DNA from: Pseudomonadota bacterium
GTDB lineage: Bacteria > Pseudomonadota > Gammaproteobacteria > Steroidobacterales > Steroidobacteraceae
NCBI GenBank assembly: GCA_947454465.1
Contig: CANGJP010000017.1
Location: forward strand, 1 to 37,878
Direction: 5' to 3'
Length of the DNA: 37,878 nucleotides
The position numbers and the translations under genes were made by a program. The notes below the pieces were generated by a model. It saw only the letters and a list, made by a program, of their open reading frames with translations. It had not been told where the DNA came from and made no database searches. Below, in pieces: positions 26,471 to 34,787 of the stretch. Positions within the stretch are counted from its first letter, which is position 1. Each line of letters opens with the position of its first letter.

Positions 26471-26547
26471 GGTGGACGTAGCTCAGCTGGTAGAGCCCCG
26501 GATTGTGATTCCGGCCGTCGTGGGTTCGAGTCCCATCGTCCACCCCA
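26471..26547 (+). tRNA. tRNA-His (anticodon GTG)
   Basis: 77-nt gene including the encoded extra G at position -1, which pairs with discriminator C73 and is the histidyl identity element. The anticodon loop TTGTGAT gives GTG. CCA is encoded. The sequence is close to E. coli hisR. Confidence 0.95.
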
Positions 26548-26562
26548 TCTCAGCGCAACGCT

Positions 26563-26638
26563 GGGCCGTTAGCTCAATTGGTAGAGCAGGAGACTCTTAA
26601 TCTCTTGGTTCTCGGTTCGAGTCCGAGGCGGCCCACCA
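26563..26638 (+). tRNA. tRNA-Lys (anticodon CTT)
   Basis: 76-nt cloverleaf with acceptor GGGCCGT and encoded CCA. The anticodon loop is CTCTTAA, giving CTT for AAG codons; E. coli relies on TTT alone. T-loop GTTCGAGTC is standard. It lies 15 bp after tRNA-His, and no clear terminator follows. The 263 bp to the next gene hold only small hairpins (for example the one at 26717-26740) and an unassigned promoter. Confidence 0.93.
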
Positions 26639-26716
26639 TTTTCCCATCCGATAGCATCCAGCTTTAGTCCAGCAGTAACTAAAGAACCATAATGTAACGA
26701 TGTTTTCTGCCATCGT

Positions 26717-26740
26717 GCTGCTGATCAATGGGGCGGCAGC
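26717..26740 (+). repeat. Hairpin downstream of the tRNA operon
   Basis: GCTGCTG and CGGCAGC pair over 7 bp (one G-T) around a 10-nt loop, 79-102 nt after tRNA-Lys. No T run follows. It may still limit read-through into the glycosyltransferase gene. Confidence 0.3.
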
Positions 26741-26901
26741 CATAGAGTACTCAGGTTAGGTCGATGCCCCCTTCAACTAAATTTATTAGTGGCCGTGAAG
26801 GTGATGCGTCAAATGGGTTCACGGATGATGAAATGCAACCTAATTGTCATACATCGGTAGTAATTTGGCATCTTCACCATAACAGACAGTAGCGCCACAA
26901 C

Positions 26902-28068
26902 ATGCATGTGTTGATGATTTCCGATGTGTATTTTTCGCGCGTCAATGGCGTGTCCACCTCCATACGGTCTTTTCGACGCGAGTTGCAGGCGCAAGGTCAT
27001 CGTGTCACGTTGATTGTCCCGCACTATCCACACAGTGAGGCTTACGATCAGACCTATCCCGATGCCGATTTAATCCGTATTCCGTCGCGATTCATTCCTC
27101 GGGACCCTGAAGATCGCTTCATGATTAAGGGAAAAATTTTGCAGCTGCTGCCAAGGCTGCGAGCGCTGAACGTTGATGTGCTGCATATTCAGACGCCGTT
27201 CGTGGCGCATTACGTGGGCTTGACGCTGGCTAAGGCATTAAACCTGCCTGTGGTGGAGAGTTATCACACCTTCTTTGAAGAATATTTGTACCACTATGTA
27301 CCGTTGCTACCTCGTCAATTAATGCGATGGGTGGCCAGGCGCTTTACCGTTTCTCAATGCAATGCGGTTCAACAGGTGATTGCGCCCTCACGGGCGATGC
27401 ACGATGCGTTGCGTGCTTATGGTGTGGCGGCGCCGATTACAATTTTGCCTACTGGCTTAGAGGCCAGTCAGTTTAAGCAGGGTGACGGGGCTCGCTTTCG
27501 TCATGAACACGGCATCGACACCGATCGACCTGTGGCGTTGTACATCGGACGGGTTGCGCATGAGAAAAACATCGATTTTTTGTTGCGTGCATTTCAGCAG
27601 ACGCTTAAGCAATTACCTCATGCATTGCTGTTGATTGTTGGTGAAGGTCCTGCCGTGCCGCATTTACGTCAGTTGGCAGAACAGTTGAATATCAATGAAG
27701 CCACCCGTTTTATCGGGTATTTGGATCGTGATACCACTTTGTTAGATTGCTACAGCGCTGGGGATGTCTTTGTGTTTGCCTCCCGCACTGAAACTCAAGG
27801 CTTGGTGTTGCTTGAGGCTATGGCGCAGGGTACGCCTGTATTGTCTACGGCTCACATGGGTACACGCGATATTCTAGAGCCAGCCAAAGGGGCCGTGATT
27901 GTTGAGGAAGCGTTGCCGATATTTGCGCATCAATTGGTTAAGCTGCTGTCTGATAAAGAGCAACGTGCAACGCTATCTGCAGGAGCCAGACGCGATGCGG
28001 CGAGTTGGAGTACTGCTGAAATGACGGGCAGGTTGGTCAGTCTGTATTCAAAATTAAAAGCACAATAA
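26902..28068 (+). CDS. GT4-family glycosyltransferase
   Basis: 388 residues with the GT-B fold of family 4 retaining glycosyltransferases. The N-terminal domain begins MHVLMISDVYFSRVNGVSTS, the glycine-loop region seen in diacylglycerol and phosphatidylinositol glycosyltransferases. The C-terminal nucleotide-sugar domain carries ALYIGRVAHEKNIDFLL and the EX7E motif in SRTETQGLVLLEAM. Sequence alone does not tell the sugar or acceptor; a lipid acceptor is plausible because close relatives make glycolipids and a PAP2 phosphatase gene follows. No lipoprotein or membrane helix is seen, so it is probably a peripheral membrane enzyme. The start ATG at 26902 has a weak ribosome site. Confidence 0.85.
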   Translation: MHVLMISDVYFSRVNGVSTSIRSFRRELQAQGHRVTLIVPHYPHSEAYDQTYPDADLIRIPSRFIPRDPEDRFMIKGKILQLLPRLRALNVDVLHIQTPFVAHYVGLTLAKALNLPVVESYHTFFEEYLYHYVPLLPRQLMRWVARRFTVSQCNAVQQVIAPSRAMHDALRAYGVAAPITILPTGLEASQFKQGDGARFRHEHGIDTDRPVALYIGRVAHEKNIDFLLRAFQQTLKQLPHALLLIVGEGPAVPHLRQLAEQLNINEATRFIGYLDRDTTLLDCYSAGDVFVFASRTETQGLVLLEAMAQGTPVLSTAHMGTRDILEPAKGAVIVEEALPIFAHQLVKLLSDKEQRATLSAGARRDAASWSTAEMTGRLVSLYSKLKAQ

Positions 28069-28112
28069 TTAAAAGAAGAATAATGCCGTTGTGTCGCAGG
28101 CATTAACAAAAC

Positions 28113-28140
28113 CGTCACATGATGTTCATGCTTTCGTAGC
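28113..28140 (+). promoter_or_regulatory. Pho-box-like direct repeats upstream of the PAP2 gene
   Basis: CGTCAC (28113), GTTCAT (28124) and CGTAGC (28135) occur at 11-bp intervals, the spacing of PhoB half-sites. Only the first is close to the TGTCAC consensus. This is a weak candidate, reported because a glycosyltransferase plus lipid phosphatase pair would suit phosphate starvation. Confidence 0.22.
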
Positions 28141-28202
28141 ATACAACCCTGAAAGTAGCAGCATGAGCATTGTTGTTGGTCTGCCTTGTTGAAGGAAATA
28201 CC

Positions 28203-28760
28203 ATGCCTGCGGTGAATTCGCTCGAATTGTTTCGGCGGTTTGACACAGCAGAGTTAAGTCTCTGTTTGAAGTTTAATCGCTGGTCACGACAAAATTCCGT
28301 ACGCCGGTTTTTTGCGGCCATTAGTCGCCTGGGTGATGGTGTACTCTGGTATGCGCTGATACTTTCGTTGCCTTTCTTGTATGGCATATGGGGTGGTCGG
28401 TTGTGTTTGCAATTCAGCCTAACCGGCCTCATTGGCGTGGCACTTTATAAGTCGATCAAGCAGCGCTGGGTACGCGAACGTCCATTTATCTCCCATCTGG
28501 GTATCAGTGCGGGGGTCGCCCCTCTGGATCGTTATAGCTTCCCTTCCGGGCATACTTTGCATGCGGTGTGTTTCGCATCCTTGTTTGCTTTCTATGTGCC
28601 AGGCATGGGTGGGTTGGTCATTACATTTGCGATGCTGGTGGCGTTATCGCGAGTAGTGTTGGGTATGCATTACCCGACCGATGTAGTTGCAGGAGCGATG
28701 CTGGGTGGAACCTTGGCTTGGTTAAGCATCAATCTATCCGGTTTGTACTTGCCACTATAA
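28203..28760 (+). CDS. PAP2-family membrane phosphatase
   Basis: 185 residues with several membrane helices and the complete three-part acid phosphatase signature: KQRWVRERP (K86, R93, P94), PSGH (114-117) and SRVVLGMHYPTD (SR 149-150, H156, D160). Family members dephosphorylate lipid phosphates such as phosphatidic acid, phosphatidylglycerophosphate or undecaprenyl diphosphate, with the active site usually on the periplasmic face. The start at 28203 is set by AAGGAAA just upstream. It lies 134 bp after the glycosyltransferase gene and is convergent with the exporter ATPase gene, whose end is 2 bp away. Confidence 0.87.
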   Translation: MPAVNSLELFRRFDTAELSLCLKFNRWSRQNSVRRFFAAISRLGDGVLWYALILSLPFLYGIWGGRLCLQFSLTGLIGVALYKSIKQRWVRERPFISHLGISAGVAPLDRYSFPSGHTLHAVCFASLFAFYVPGMGGLVITFAMLVALSRVVLGMHYPTDVVAGAMLGGTLAWLSINLSGLYLPL

Positions 28761-28761
28761 A

Positions 28762-29463
28762 TTAAGATTGAGCGTTAGGGTGCACCCAGTTCGGGTCAAG
28801 ACGTCCGTCTACTAGGCCGATGCGTCTATCGGCTGCTTTGGCAAATACCGGATCATGGGTCACGGTGATGATGGTTTTGCCTTGTTGGCTAGCCAAATCA
28901 CGTAGTATTTCTTTGACGTTAGCCGAAGAGACGGAGTCCAGATTACCGGTGGGCTCGTCAGCCAAAATAATCAGCGGATCATTGGCCATTGCTCGGGCGA
29001 TTGCTACGCGTTGTCGTTGACCGCCAGATAATTGATCGGGCTTTTTATGTTCTTGATCCGCCATCCCTAAATCATCAAGTAATTTCTCGGCACGCTTTTG
29101 CATGTCGGTGGCCGACAGGCGTGCCAGTTTACGCATGGGCAGCATCACGTTTTCTAGCGCAGTAAATTCAGCGAGTAGAAAGTGGAACTGAAAAACAAAG
29201 CCCAGTTTTGCTAAGCGCAAGTCAGCAAGTGTATCTTCATTAAATCCAGAGGTGTCTTGTCCATCCAGCCATAACTGCCCAGTGGTTGGAATATCCAGTA
29301 GACCCAGCAGGTACAAAAGGGATGACTTACCTGAACCCGAGGGACCCATGATGGCCACAAACTCGCCGTGTTGAATTTCAAGGGAAATGTCACGTACAAG
29401 GGTTACCGGCACGGTCAGCGGCAGTGTTCTAACTAAAGATTGAGCTTTTAATAAGGTGCTCAC
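28762..29463 (-). CDS. LolD/MacB-type ABC transporter ATP-binding protein
   Basis: 233-residue ABC ATPase of the LolD/FtsE/MacB group: Walker A GPSGSGKSS (40-48), Q-loop at Q92, signature LSGGQRQR (145-152), Walker B LILADEPTGNLD around 166-176 and the switch histidine in ITVTHD. The EPTGNLD wording is typical of this group. It overlaps the permease gene by 4 nt (ATGA), so they are co-translated. As the third gene after an adaptor and a permease it should power a DevBCA/MacAB-like mechanotransmission exporter. Confidence 0.92.
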   Translation of the reverse strand: MSTLLKAQSLVRTLPLTVPVTLVRDISLEIQHGEFVAIMGPSGSGKSSLLYLLGLLDIPTTGQLWLDGQDTSGFNEDTLADLRLAKLGFVFQFHFLLAEFTALENVMLPMRKLARLSATDMQKRAEKLLDDLGMADQEHKKPDQLSGGQRQRVAIARAMANDPLIILADEPTGNLDSVSSANVKEILRDLASQQGKTIITVTHDPVFAKAADRRIGLVDGRLDPNWVHPNAQS

Positions 29464-30704
29464 ATCGAGCCTCGTAGTACATCGACAGGATGCACGCGTC
29501 CACCTTTATTGGCAGGCAGATACGAGGCTGCCACGGCAGAAAATAGCGCAAATGCGAAGGCAATAAAAAACTGTCTTTGGCCTCGATACACGGGCAGGTG
29601 AGTGGGCCCGCCCATGGCGGTGATGGGTAGCACCACTTGATCGAGAATCCACATGAGGCCCAGTCCAACGGCAATGCCCAATAGGCTGCCAATAAGACCG
29701 ACGATTAAGCCTTCACTGAGAAAAATAAGTTGGATGTCGCTGGCATGAAAGCCCATCGATTTCATGATGGCAATGTCACGGGTTTTTTCCATGACAATGG
29801 TGGAGATGGTGTTGTAGATACCAAAGGCCGCGACGACGAGAATGGCAGTCACCACACTGTACATGATGATATTTCGTACCGTCAGTAAGCTCATGATGTC
29901 TTCAGACGCTTCCAGCCATGACACCGATTTATAGCCGATGCGTTGTTCAATGAGTGTGGCCACGTCTCTGGCTTGATTGGGGTCGCTCAGTTGGATGACA
30001 AAACGGTTCACACGGTTAGGACGATTGAGTAGCGACTGTACTTTTTTTAATAGCGCATACGTTTGCGTTTCATCGTAGTTCGCCGTGCCGGTGCGAAAAA
30101 TGCCGACGATTTTCATGCTGCGAACAATGCCATCGGAAGTGGTCACGGTCACGTTACGGCCTAAGGCCAGTTTAAATTTATTAATCAGCCCGATCCCTAC
30201 GATAATTCCATTGGGATTGGCGTTGAGGGCTTCGAGTGATCCTTCAATCATTTTGTCTTCAATGCTAGACACTTCTCGCATGCTCTCCGGGATCAGTCCG
30301 GTCATGGATACGCCCTGTACGCGACCGGCAAAGGTCAATACCACCGAGCCGGTGAGTGCGGGGGCAACGCGTAACCCTGGGATGGATTCAATGAAGGCCA
30401 GTTTTTGTTGATAGCCGCGAATACCGCGTACTTCGGTTTGTGGCTTGATGCTTCGAATGTTCACCGCTGCATCCGGCCATTGCATCGCTGCAGGTTGAAT
30501 GTCTGCGCCACGATATTCATCGGATACCGTGATGTGCGGACTGTTATCTACTAGTCGCTTAATGAAGTCTTTTTCCGAGCCCTGCATCAGTGCCGATACT
30601 GCTAGAAAAAAAGCCGTACCCAGCACGATGCCCGATAAGGATACTAGCGTTTGGCGCTTGCGAGCCAGTAAGTGCGTGACTGCGATGGAAAGTTGCAAAC
30701 GCAT
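29460..30704 (-). CDS. FtsX/MacB-type ABC transporter permease
   Basis: 414 residues with the layout of type VII ABC permeases: one N-terminal membrane helix (about 17-40), a large periplasmic MacB-PCD-like domain (about 45-275) and three C-terminal helices within the FtsX domain. Visible landmarks are NTISTIVMEKTRDIAIMKSMGF and a C-terminal RVHPVDVLRG. These transporters do not pass substrate through the membrane but use ATP to move the periplasmic part. It sits 2 bp after the adaptor gene and overlaps the ATPase gene. The adaptor partner argues for efflux or export rather than Lol lipoprotein release. Confidence 0.9.
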   Translation of the reverse strand: MRLQLSIAVTHLLARKRQTLVSLSGIVLGTAFFLAVSALMQGSEKDFIKRLVDNSPHITVSDEYRGADIQPAAMQWPDAAVNIRSIKPQTEVRGIRGYQQKLAFIESIPGLRVAPALTGSVVLTFAGRVQGVSMTGLIPESMREVSSIEDKMIEGSLEALNANPNGIIVGIGLINKFKLALGRNVTVTTSDGIVRSMKIVGIFRTGTANYDETQTYALLKKVQSLLNRPNRVNRFVIQLSDPNQARDVATLIEQRIGYKSVSWLEASEDIMSLLTVRNIIMYSVVTAILVVAAFGIYNTISTIVMEKTRDIAIMKSMGFHASDIQLIFLSEGLIVGLIGSLLGIAVGLGLMWILDQVVLPITAMGGPTHLPVYRGQRQFFIAFAFALFSAVAASYLPANKGGRVHPVDVLRGSM

Positions 30705-30706
30705 GG

Positions 30707-31744
30707 TTAGGACTTGGCTACGCTGCTGTTTGCAGTGCCGGTCTTCACTGGCATCACACGTTGTCCTGCTGTCAGCGTGGCCGGTGGCGTTAGGATGACT
30801 AAGTCTTCTGGTGTTAGGCCGTCCAGTATTTCAACTTCACGTTCACCATTGATGCCGGTTTTCACGTCGACCTGAATGCTTTGTTGATTACGTATCAGCC
30901 AAACCTTGCCATTATTTATGGTGCTGGCCGGAAGTAACCAAACATTGTCATGGGTTTCAATGATGATGTTGGTGTCAGTGGTCATGCCGGGTCGCAGCGG
31001 TGAATCCTTTGCCAAGCTAATGCGAACTCGGTAGCTGCGGGTGTTGGTATCACCTCGCGGTGTGATGTCCTGAACTTGGCCTTCTTGAACTTGGGTTGGA
31101 AATGCATCAGCACGAATCAGGACCCGTTGGCCTTGATGGATGAGGGGAATGTCTTCTTCATCGACATCTGCTGAAACGCGTAGACTGTTTTCGACTGCAA
31201 CATAAAACAGAATTTGGTTAACGCCAATGTATTGGCCGACTTCTCCATCGCGACGCATGACCATGCCGTCAGTGGGTGCGCGTAATGACATGAATGCACG
31301 CTCTTCGCGTGCTTTGTCTGTGGCAGCCTTGGCCGCTTTCCATTCGGCATAGGATTTGTCTCGTTCGGCCTTGATGCCCAGTCCAAGTTTGTCGATCTGC
31401 TCCTGCCGGTCCAGGGCCAGTTTGGCAAACTGTTCCTGGGCTTCGAGTTGCTCAATGCCATGTTGGAGGTTGGCGTCTTCTATTCTGGCCATCAGTTGGC
31501 CTTTACGTACCCGATCGCCTTCATCCACCAGTAATTCCATTAATTTACCGGCGGTTCGCGGTGCAATAGGAATACTGAGGCTGGGTTCCACCACCCCGGT
31601 GGCATACACGGCCTGAATGGCTTGGCCGCGTTTAAGTTGGGTGACGTTCAGCTCCAGCGGTTTGCGTTGCCACATTGCGTAGCCACCTGCTGTAAGCGCC
31701 AGTAGGGTCGCCAATAGAACCCAAGTGTTAATTTTTGTACGCAT
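30707..31744 (-). CDS. HlyD/RND-type periplasmic adaptor (membrane fusion) protein
   Basis: 345 residues: N-terminal membrane anchor (about 6-24), a split biotinyl-lipoyl domain (IAPRTAGKLMELLVDEGDRV, then LRAPTDGMVMRRDGEVGQYI), an alpha-helical hairpin rich in Glu and Gln that would contact a TolC-type outer membrane channel, and beta-barrel and membrane-proximal domains. I chose the ATG at 31744; a GTG at 31768 would add eight residues, and neither has a strong ribosome site. First gene of a three-gene operon with permease and ATPase. No TolC homologue lies in the window, so the outer membrane channel must come from elsewhere. Substrate unknown. Confidence 0.9.
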   Translation of the reverse strand: MRTKINTWVLLATLLALTAGGYAMWQRKPLELNVTQLKRGQAIQAVYATGVVEPSLSIPIAPRTAGKLMELLVDEGDRVRKGQLMARIEDANLQHGIEQLEAQEQFAKLALDRQEQIDKLGLGIKAERDKSYAEWKAAKAATDKAREERAFMSLRAPTDGMVMRRDGEVGQYIGVNQILFYVAVENSLRVSADVDEEDIPLIHQGQRVLIRADAFPTQVQEGQVQDITPRGDTNTRSYRVRISLAKDSPLRPGMTTDTNIIIETHDNVWLLPASTINNGKVWLIRNQQSIQVDVKTGINGEREVEILDGLTPEDLVILTPPATLTAGQRVMPVKTGTANSSVAKS

Positions 31745-31934
31745 GCGGTTGATTCTAACCGTACTCACCGATAATGCCGGTAGTACTTATCCTTATTTCG
31801 CACCGTCGCTCGCGCCATCGTATGGCTAGTTGAATGGGTGCAGTGTTTACTGTTGTTGCCAATCAATTAAATTAATGACTTAAATCTTCGGGCAGTATTC
31901 ATCCAGTCTTATTTTCATCACGAGAGTAACCGCT

Positions 31935-32381
31935 ATGGTCAAGCTGAATATCAATGGCAAAGTTCATCAGGTTGACGTAGAGCCGGACATGCCCCTGTTG
32001 TGGGTGTTACGCGATATTCTTAAGATGACTGGCACCAAGTACGGCTGTGGGGTTGCCCAGTGCGGCGCATGCACCGTGCACGTTAATGGTGAAGCGATGC
32101 GTTCTTGCTCTGTGCCCGCTTCGGTACTGGAAGGTAAAAAAATCACTACGATTGAAGGCCTGGCCGCCACAAAATTACACAAGGTGCAACAGGCCTGGAT
32201 CGATCATGAAGTCCCCCAGTGCGGCTACTGTCAATCCGGCATGATCATGGCTGCAGTGAACTTGCTAGAGAAGAAGCCCAAGCCAACGGACGCCGATATT
32301 GATGCGGCCATGTCAAATATTTGCCGTTGCGGTACCTATGTCCGCGTGCGTGCGGCTATTCATGCTGCAGCCAAAGCTTAG
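31935..32381 (+). CDS. [2Fe-2S] subunit of a xanthine-oxidase-family hydroxylase (IorA-like)
   Basis: 148-residue electron-transfer subunit with two [2Fe-2S] clusters. The plant-type cluster uses C38, C43, C46 and C58 ([14 protein letters not shown]); the second uses C96, C99, C130 and C132 ([20 protein letters not shown]). The length is typical for the small subunits of isoquinoline 1-oxidoreductase-like and related aldehyde-oxidising enzymes. It has no signal peptide; export would need co-transport with the Tat-tagged large subunit encoded 8 bp downstream. It is divergent from the adaptor gene. Confidence 0.92.
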   Translation: MVKLNINGKVHQVDVEPDMPLLWVLRDILKMTGTKYGCGVAQCGACTVHVNGEAMRSCSVPASVLEGKKITTIEGLAATKLHKVQQAWIDHEVPQCGYCQSGMIMAAVNLLEKKPKPTDADIDAAMSNICRCGTYVRVRAAIHAAAKA

Positions 32382-32389
32382 GAGACATC

Positions 32390-34564
32390 ATGAACCTAAA
32401 TCGTGTGGTTACATCACGTCGTCATTTTCTTAAAACTTCTGCCGCTGTTGGCGGTGGGCTGGCGATTGAATTTGCTTTGCCGATGCAGGCACGGGGGCAG
32501 GCTCAAGGTACGGCCGCTCAGGAAGTCACAGCATGGATTTTGATTCATCCTGATGAGCGCGTGGTGGTGCGAGTCGCTCGTTCGGAAATGGGGCAGGGTA
32601 GCTTTACTGGATTGCCCATGCTGGTCGCTGAAGAATTGCAATGTGATTGGAAGCAGGTGAGTGCTGAATATGCCAGTACCACTGAACAAATGAAGCGTAA
32701 TCGAGTGTGGGGCAGCATGAGTACCGGTGGCAGTTCATCCATTCGTACGTCCCATGAAATCCTGCGTAAAGCCGGTGCTACAGCTCGGCAGATGTTGATC
32801 ACTGCCGCTGCCCAAAATTGGGGTGTTCCGGCTATAGAGTGCGTTGCGCTCAATGGGGTGATTACCCATGCCGCTTCTAAACGCAGCACTACCTTCGGGC
32901 GGGTCGCTGATAGGGCGGCAACACTTGAGGCCCCTAAAGACGTCAAACTAAAGGACCCTAAAGATTGGCAGTTGATCGGCACATCTCAAAAACGTTTTGA
33001 TATTCCCGATAAGGTCACGGGTAAGCAGGTTTACGGCATTGATGTGACCCTGCCCAATATGCTGCATGCATCGATCCTTCAATGTCCGGTGTTTGACGGT
33101 AAGGTTAAGTCTGTTGATTCCTCTGCTGCAGAAAAGATGCGCGGTGTGAAACAGATTGTTCGGCTCGATAACGCGGTTGCGGTGGTGGCAGATAACTGGT
33201 GGCGTGCCAATCAAGCTTTAAAGTTACTTAAGGTTGAGTGGGATGAGGGTGCCAATGCAACGGTGAGTTCGCAATCCATCATGGCCTTGTTGAGTGACGG
33301 ATTGAACGATACGGCGATTCCCAATGCTAAAAAAGTGGGAGACGTCTCAGCGGCGTTAGCTGGTGCTGCTCAAGTGATGGAGGCTGAGTACTTCACACCT
33401 TATTTGAATCACGCCACGATGGAGCCGCAAAACTGCACGGCGTGGGTGAAAGGGGACAAGGTTGAAGTGTGGGCCCCGACACAAAATGCGGAAGCAGCCG
33501 TTGCCGAAGCGGCCAAAGCGTTGGGTGTGGCACCCACTCAGGTTGAGTTTCATAAGATGCATCTGGGCGGTGGCTTTGGGCGCCGCGGGGTGTTACATGA
33601 TTTCGTGAAGCTGGCCGTCTTGGTTGCTAAGCAGGTTAACACCACCACCGATGTGCCGGTGAAGCTGACGTGGTCACGCGAAGAGGACATCAAACAAGGG
33701 GCATACCGTCCGGTGTCACTGTACCGTATGAAGGCTGGTCTTGATGCCGCCGGTAATGTGACAGCTTGGCATTCGCGAATTGCCGCACCGAGCATCATGT
33801 TGACCTTCCAGCCTGATCGAGTACGTAACGGTATTGATACCAATGCCTTGGGCGGCTTTATCGATATGCCTTATACCGTAGCGAACACTCAGGTGGACTA
33901 TTCGCTGAAACAGCCTCATGTGCCCGTGACCTTCTGGCGTGCAGTGGCCCATTCACAAAATCCTTTCGCTCGTGAGTGCTTTTTGGATGAAATGGCGCAG
34001 TCTAACGGCAAGGATCCTGTGGAATTTCGCCGCGCCCTGTTAAAGGCTGGGGATAAAAATTTGTTAGTTATGGAGGCGGCGGCTAAAGCAGCGGGGTGGT
34101 CAGTACCTCTACCTGTAGGCGTGCATCGCGGCATTGCGGTGCAGGATTCTTATGGTAGTTATGCGGCAGCAGTGATTGAGTTGTCCGTATCCGATCAGGG
34201 CGAAATCGATCTTAAACGTGTTGTCGTTGCGGTAGACCCTGGGTATGTCGTTAATCCAGATTCCGCTAAGGCTCAGATTGAGAGCTGCGTGGTGTATGGC
34301 CTCACTGCCGCGCTGTATGGTGAGATCACCATTAAAGAGGGTCGTGTGGAGCAGTCGAATTTCTATGACTATCCGATGCTGCGCATCAATAAGATGCCGA
34401 AGGTGGAGGCGGTGCTGGTGCCGACTGGAGGTTCAACGTGGGGCGGGTTGGGTGAGCCGCCATTGTCTCCGTTGGCTCCTGCATTGTGTAACGCTATTTT
34501 TGCTGCAACCGGTCAGCGCATTCGCTCATTACCTATAAAGAATCATAACTTGAAAAAAGTGTAA
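32390..34564 (+). CDS. Molybdopterin-binding subunit of a xanthine-oxidase-family hydroxylase (IorB-like)
   Basis: 724-residue catalytic subunit. The N-terminus has a twin-arginine signal, TSRRHFLKTSAAVGGG, so the enzyme is expected to act in the periplasm. The molybdenum-cofactor domains show MGQGSFTGLPMLVAEELQ, HLGGGFGRRG and GGLGEPPLSPLAPA; the glutamate in GLGEPP matches the catalytic base of the family. Isoquinoline 1-oxidoreductase is the namesake, but most relatives are uncharacterised and may oxidise aldehydes or N-heterocycles. AGGAG precedes the ATG at 32390. There is no FAD subunit, cytochrome c subunit or XdhC-like chaperone next to it. A strong terminator follows. Confidence 0.92.
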   Translation: MNLNRVVTSRRHFLKTSAAVGGGLAIEFALPMQARGQAQGTAAQEVTAWILIHPDERVVVRVARSEMGQGSFTGLPMLVAEELQCDWKQVSAEYASTTEQMKRNRVWGSMSTGGSSSIRTSHEILRKAGATARQMLITAAAQNWGVPAIECVALNGVITHAASKRSTTFGRVADRAATLEAPKDVKLKDPKDWQLIGTSQKRFDIPDKVTGKQVYGIDVTLPNMLHASILQCPVFDGKVKSVDSSAAEKMRGVKQIVRLDNAVAVVADNWWRANQALKLLKVEWDEGANATVSSQSIMALLSDGLNDTAIPNAKKVGDVSAALAGAAQVMEAEYFTPYLNHATMEPQNCTAWVKGDKVEVWAPTQNAEAAVAEAAKALGVAPTQVEFHKMHLGGGFGRRGVLHDFVKLAVLVAKQVNTTTDVPVKLTWSREEDIKQGAYRPVSLYRMKAGLDAAGNVTAWHSRIAAPSIMLTFQPDRVRNGIDTNALGGFIDMPYTVANTQVDYSLKQPHVPVTFWRAVAHSQNPFARECFLDEMAQSNGKDPVEFRRALLKAGDKNLLVMEAAAKAAGWSVPLPVGVHRGIAVQDSYGSYAAAVIELSVSDQGEIDLKRVVVAVDPGYVVNPDSAKAQIESCVVYGLTAALYGEITIKEGRVEQSNFYDYPMLRINKMPKVEAVLVPTGGSTWGGLGEPPLSPLAPALCNAIFAATGQRIRSLPIKNHNLKKV

Positions 34565-34596
34565 TGCATTGACCTTGCTTCAATTGAGTTCATCGT

Positions 34597-34626
34597 GGGC
34601 TGTGGTCGCAAGATCACAGCCCTTTT
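34597..34626 (+). terminator. Strong Rho-independent terminator after the molybdenum hydroxylase operon
   Basis: GGGCTGTGGTC (34597-34607) pairs with GATCACAGCCC (34612-34622), eleven base pairs with one G-T, closed by a GCAA tetraloop and followed by TTTT. It starts 33 nt after the stop codon. Confidence 0.88.
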
Positions 34627-34655
34627 CGTTAGTGTGCTATGTAGGGTGATCAATA

Positions 34656-34670
34656 GCACATTGATTGTGC
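34656..34670 (+). promoter_or_regulatory. NtrC-like binding site 1 (distal)
   Basis: GCAC-N7-GTGC, the exact arrangement of the NtrC consensus. Its centre is about 151 bp upstream of the start site predicted from the sigma54 promoter. The adjoining GTGCATTGCAC (34667-34677) adds a second overlapping dyad. Confidence 0.6.
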
Positions 34671-34699
34671 ATTGCACCAAAGTAATCGCTTCATATTGA

Positions 34700-34714
34700 T
34701 GCACAGAAAGTGCA
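34700..34714 (+). promoter_or_regulatory. NtrC-like binding site 2 (proximal)
   Basis: TGCAC-AGAAA-GTGCA, a perfect dyad centred about 107 bp upstream of the predicted start site. The half-sites match NtrC, but the inner spacing is 5 rather than 7 bp, so it may be a weaker site. Confidence 0.45.
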
Positions 34715-34740
34715 TTAGGGTGTCACTTTCAAGATACGGC

Positions 34741-34757
34741 TACCCAATAGTTGGGTA
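34741..34757 (+). promoter_or_regulatory. Perfect palindrome between enhancer sites and sigma54 promoter
   Basis: TACCCAA (34741-34747) and TTGGGTA (34751-34757) flank a 3-bp centre. It sits 31 bp upstream of the -24 box, a place suited to a repressor or architectural protein. The binding protein is unknown. Confidence 0.4.
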
Positions 34758-34787
34758 TGTCTCTGTTATTTTGCGGTTTTATTTGAT

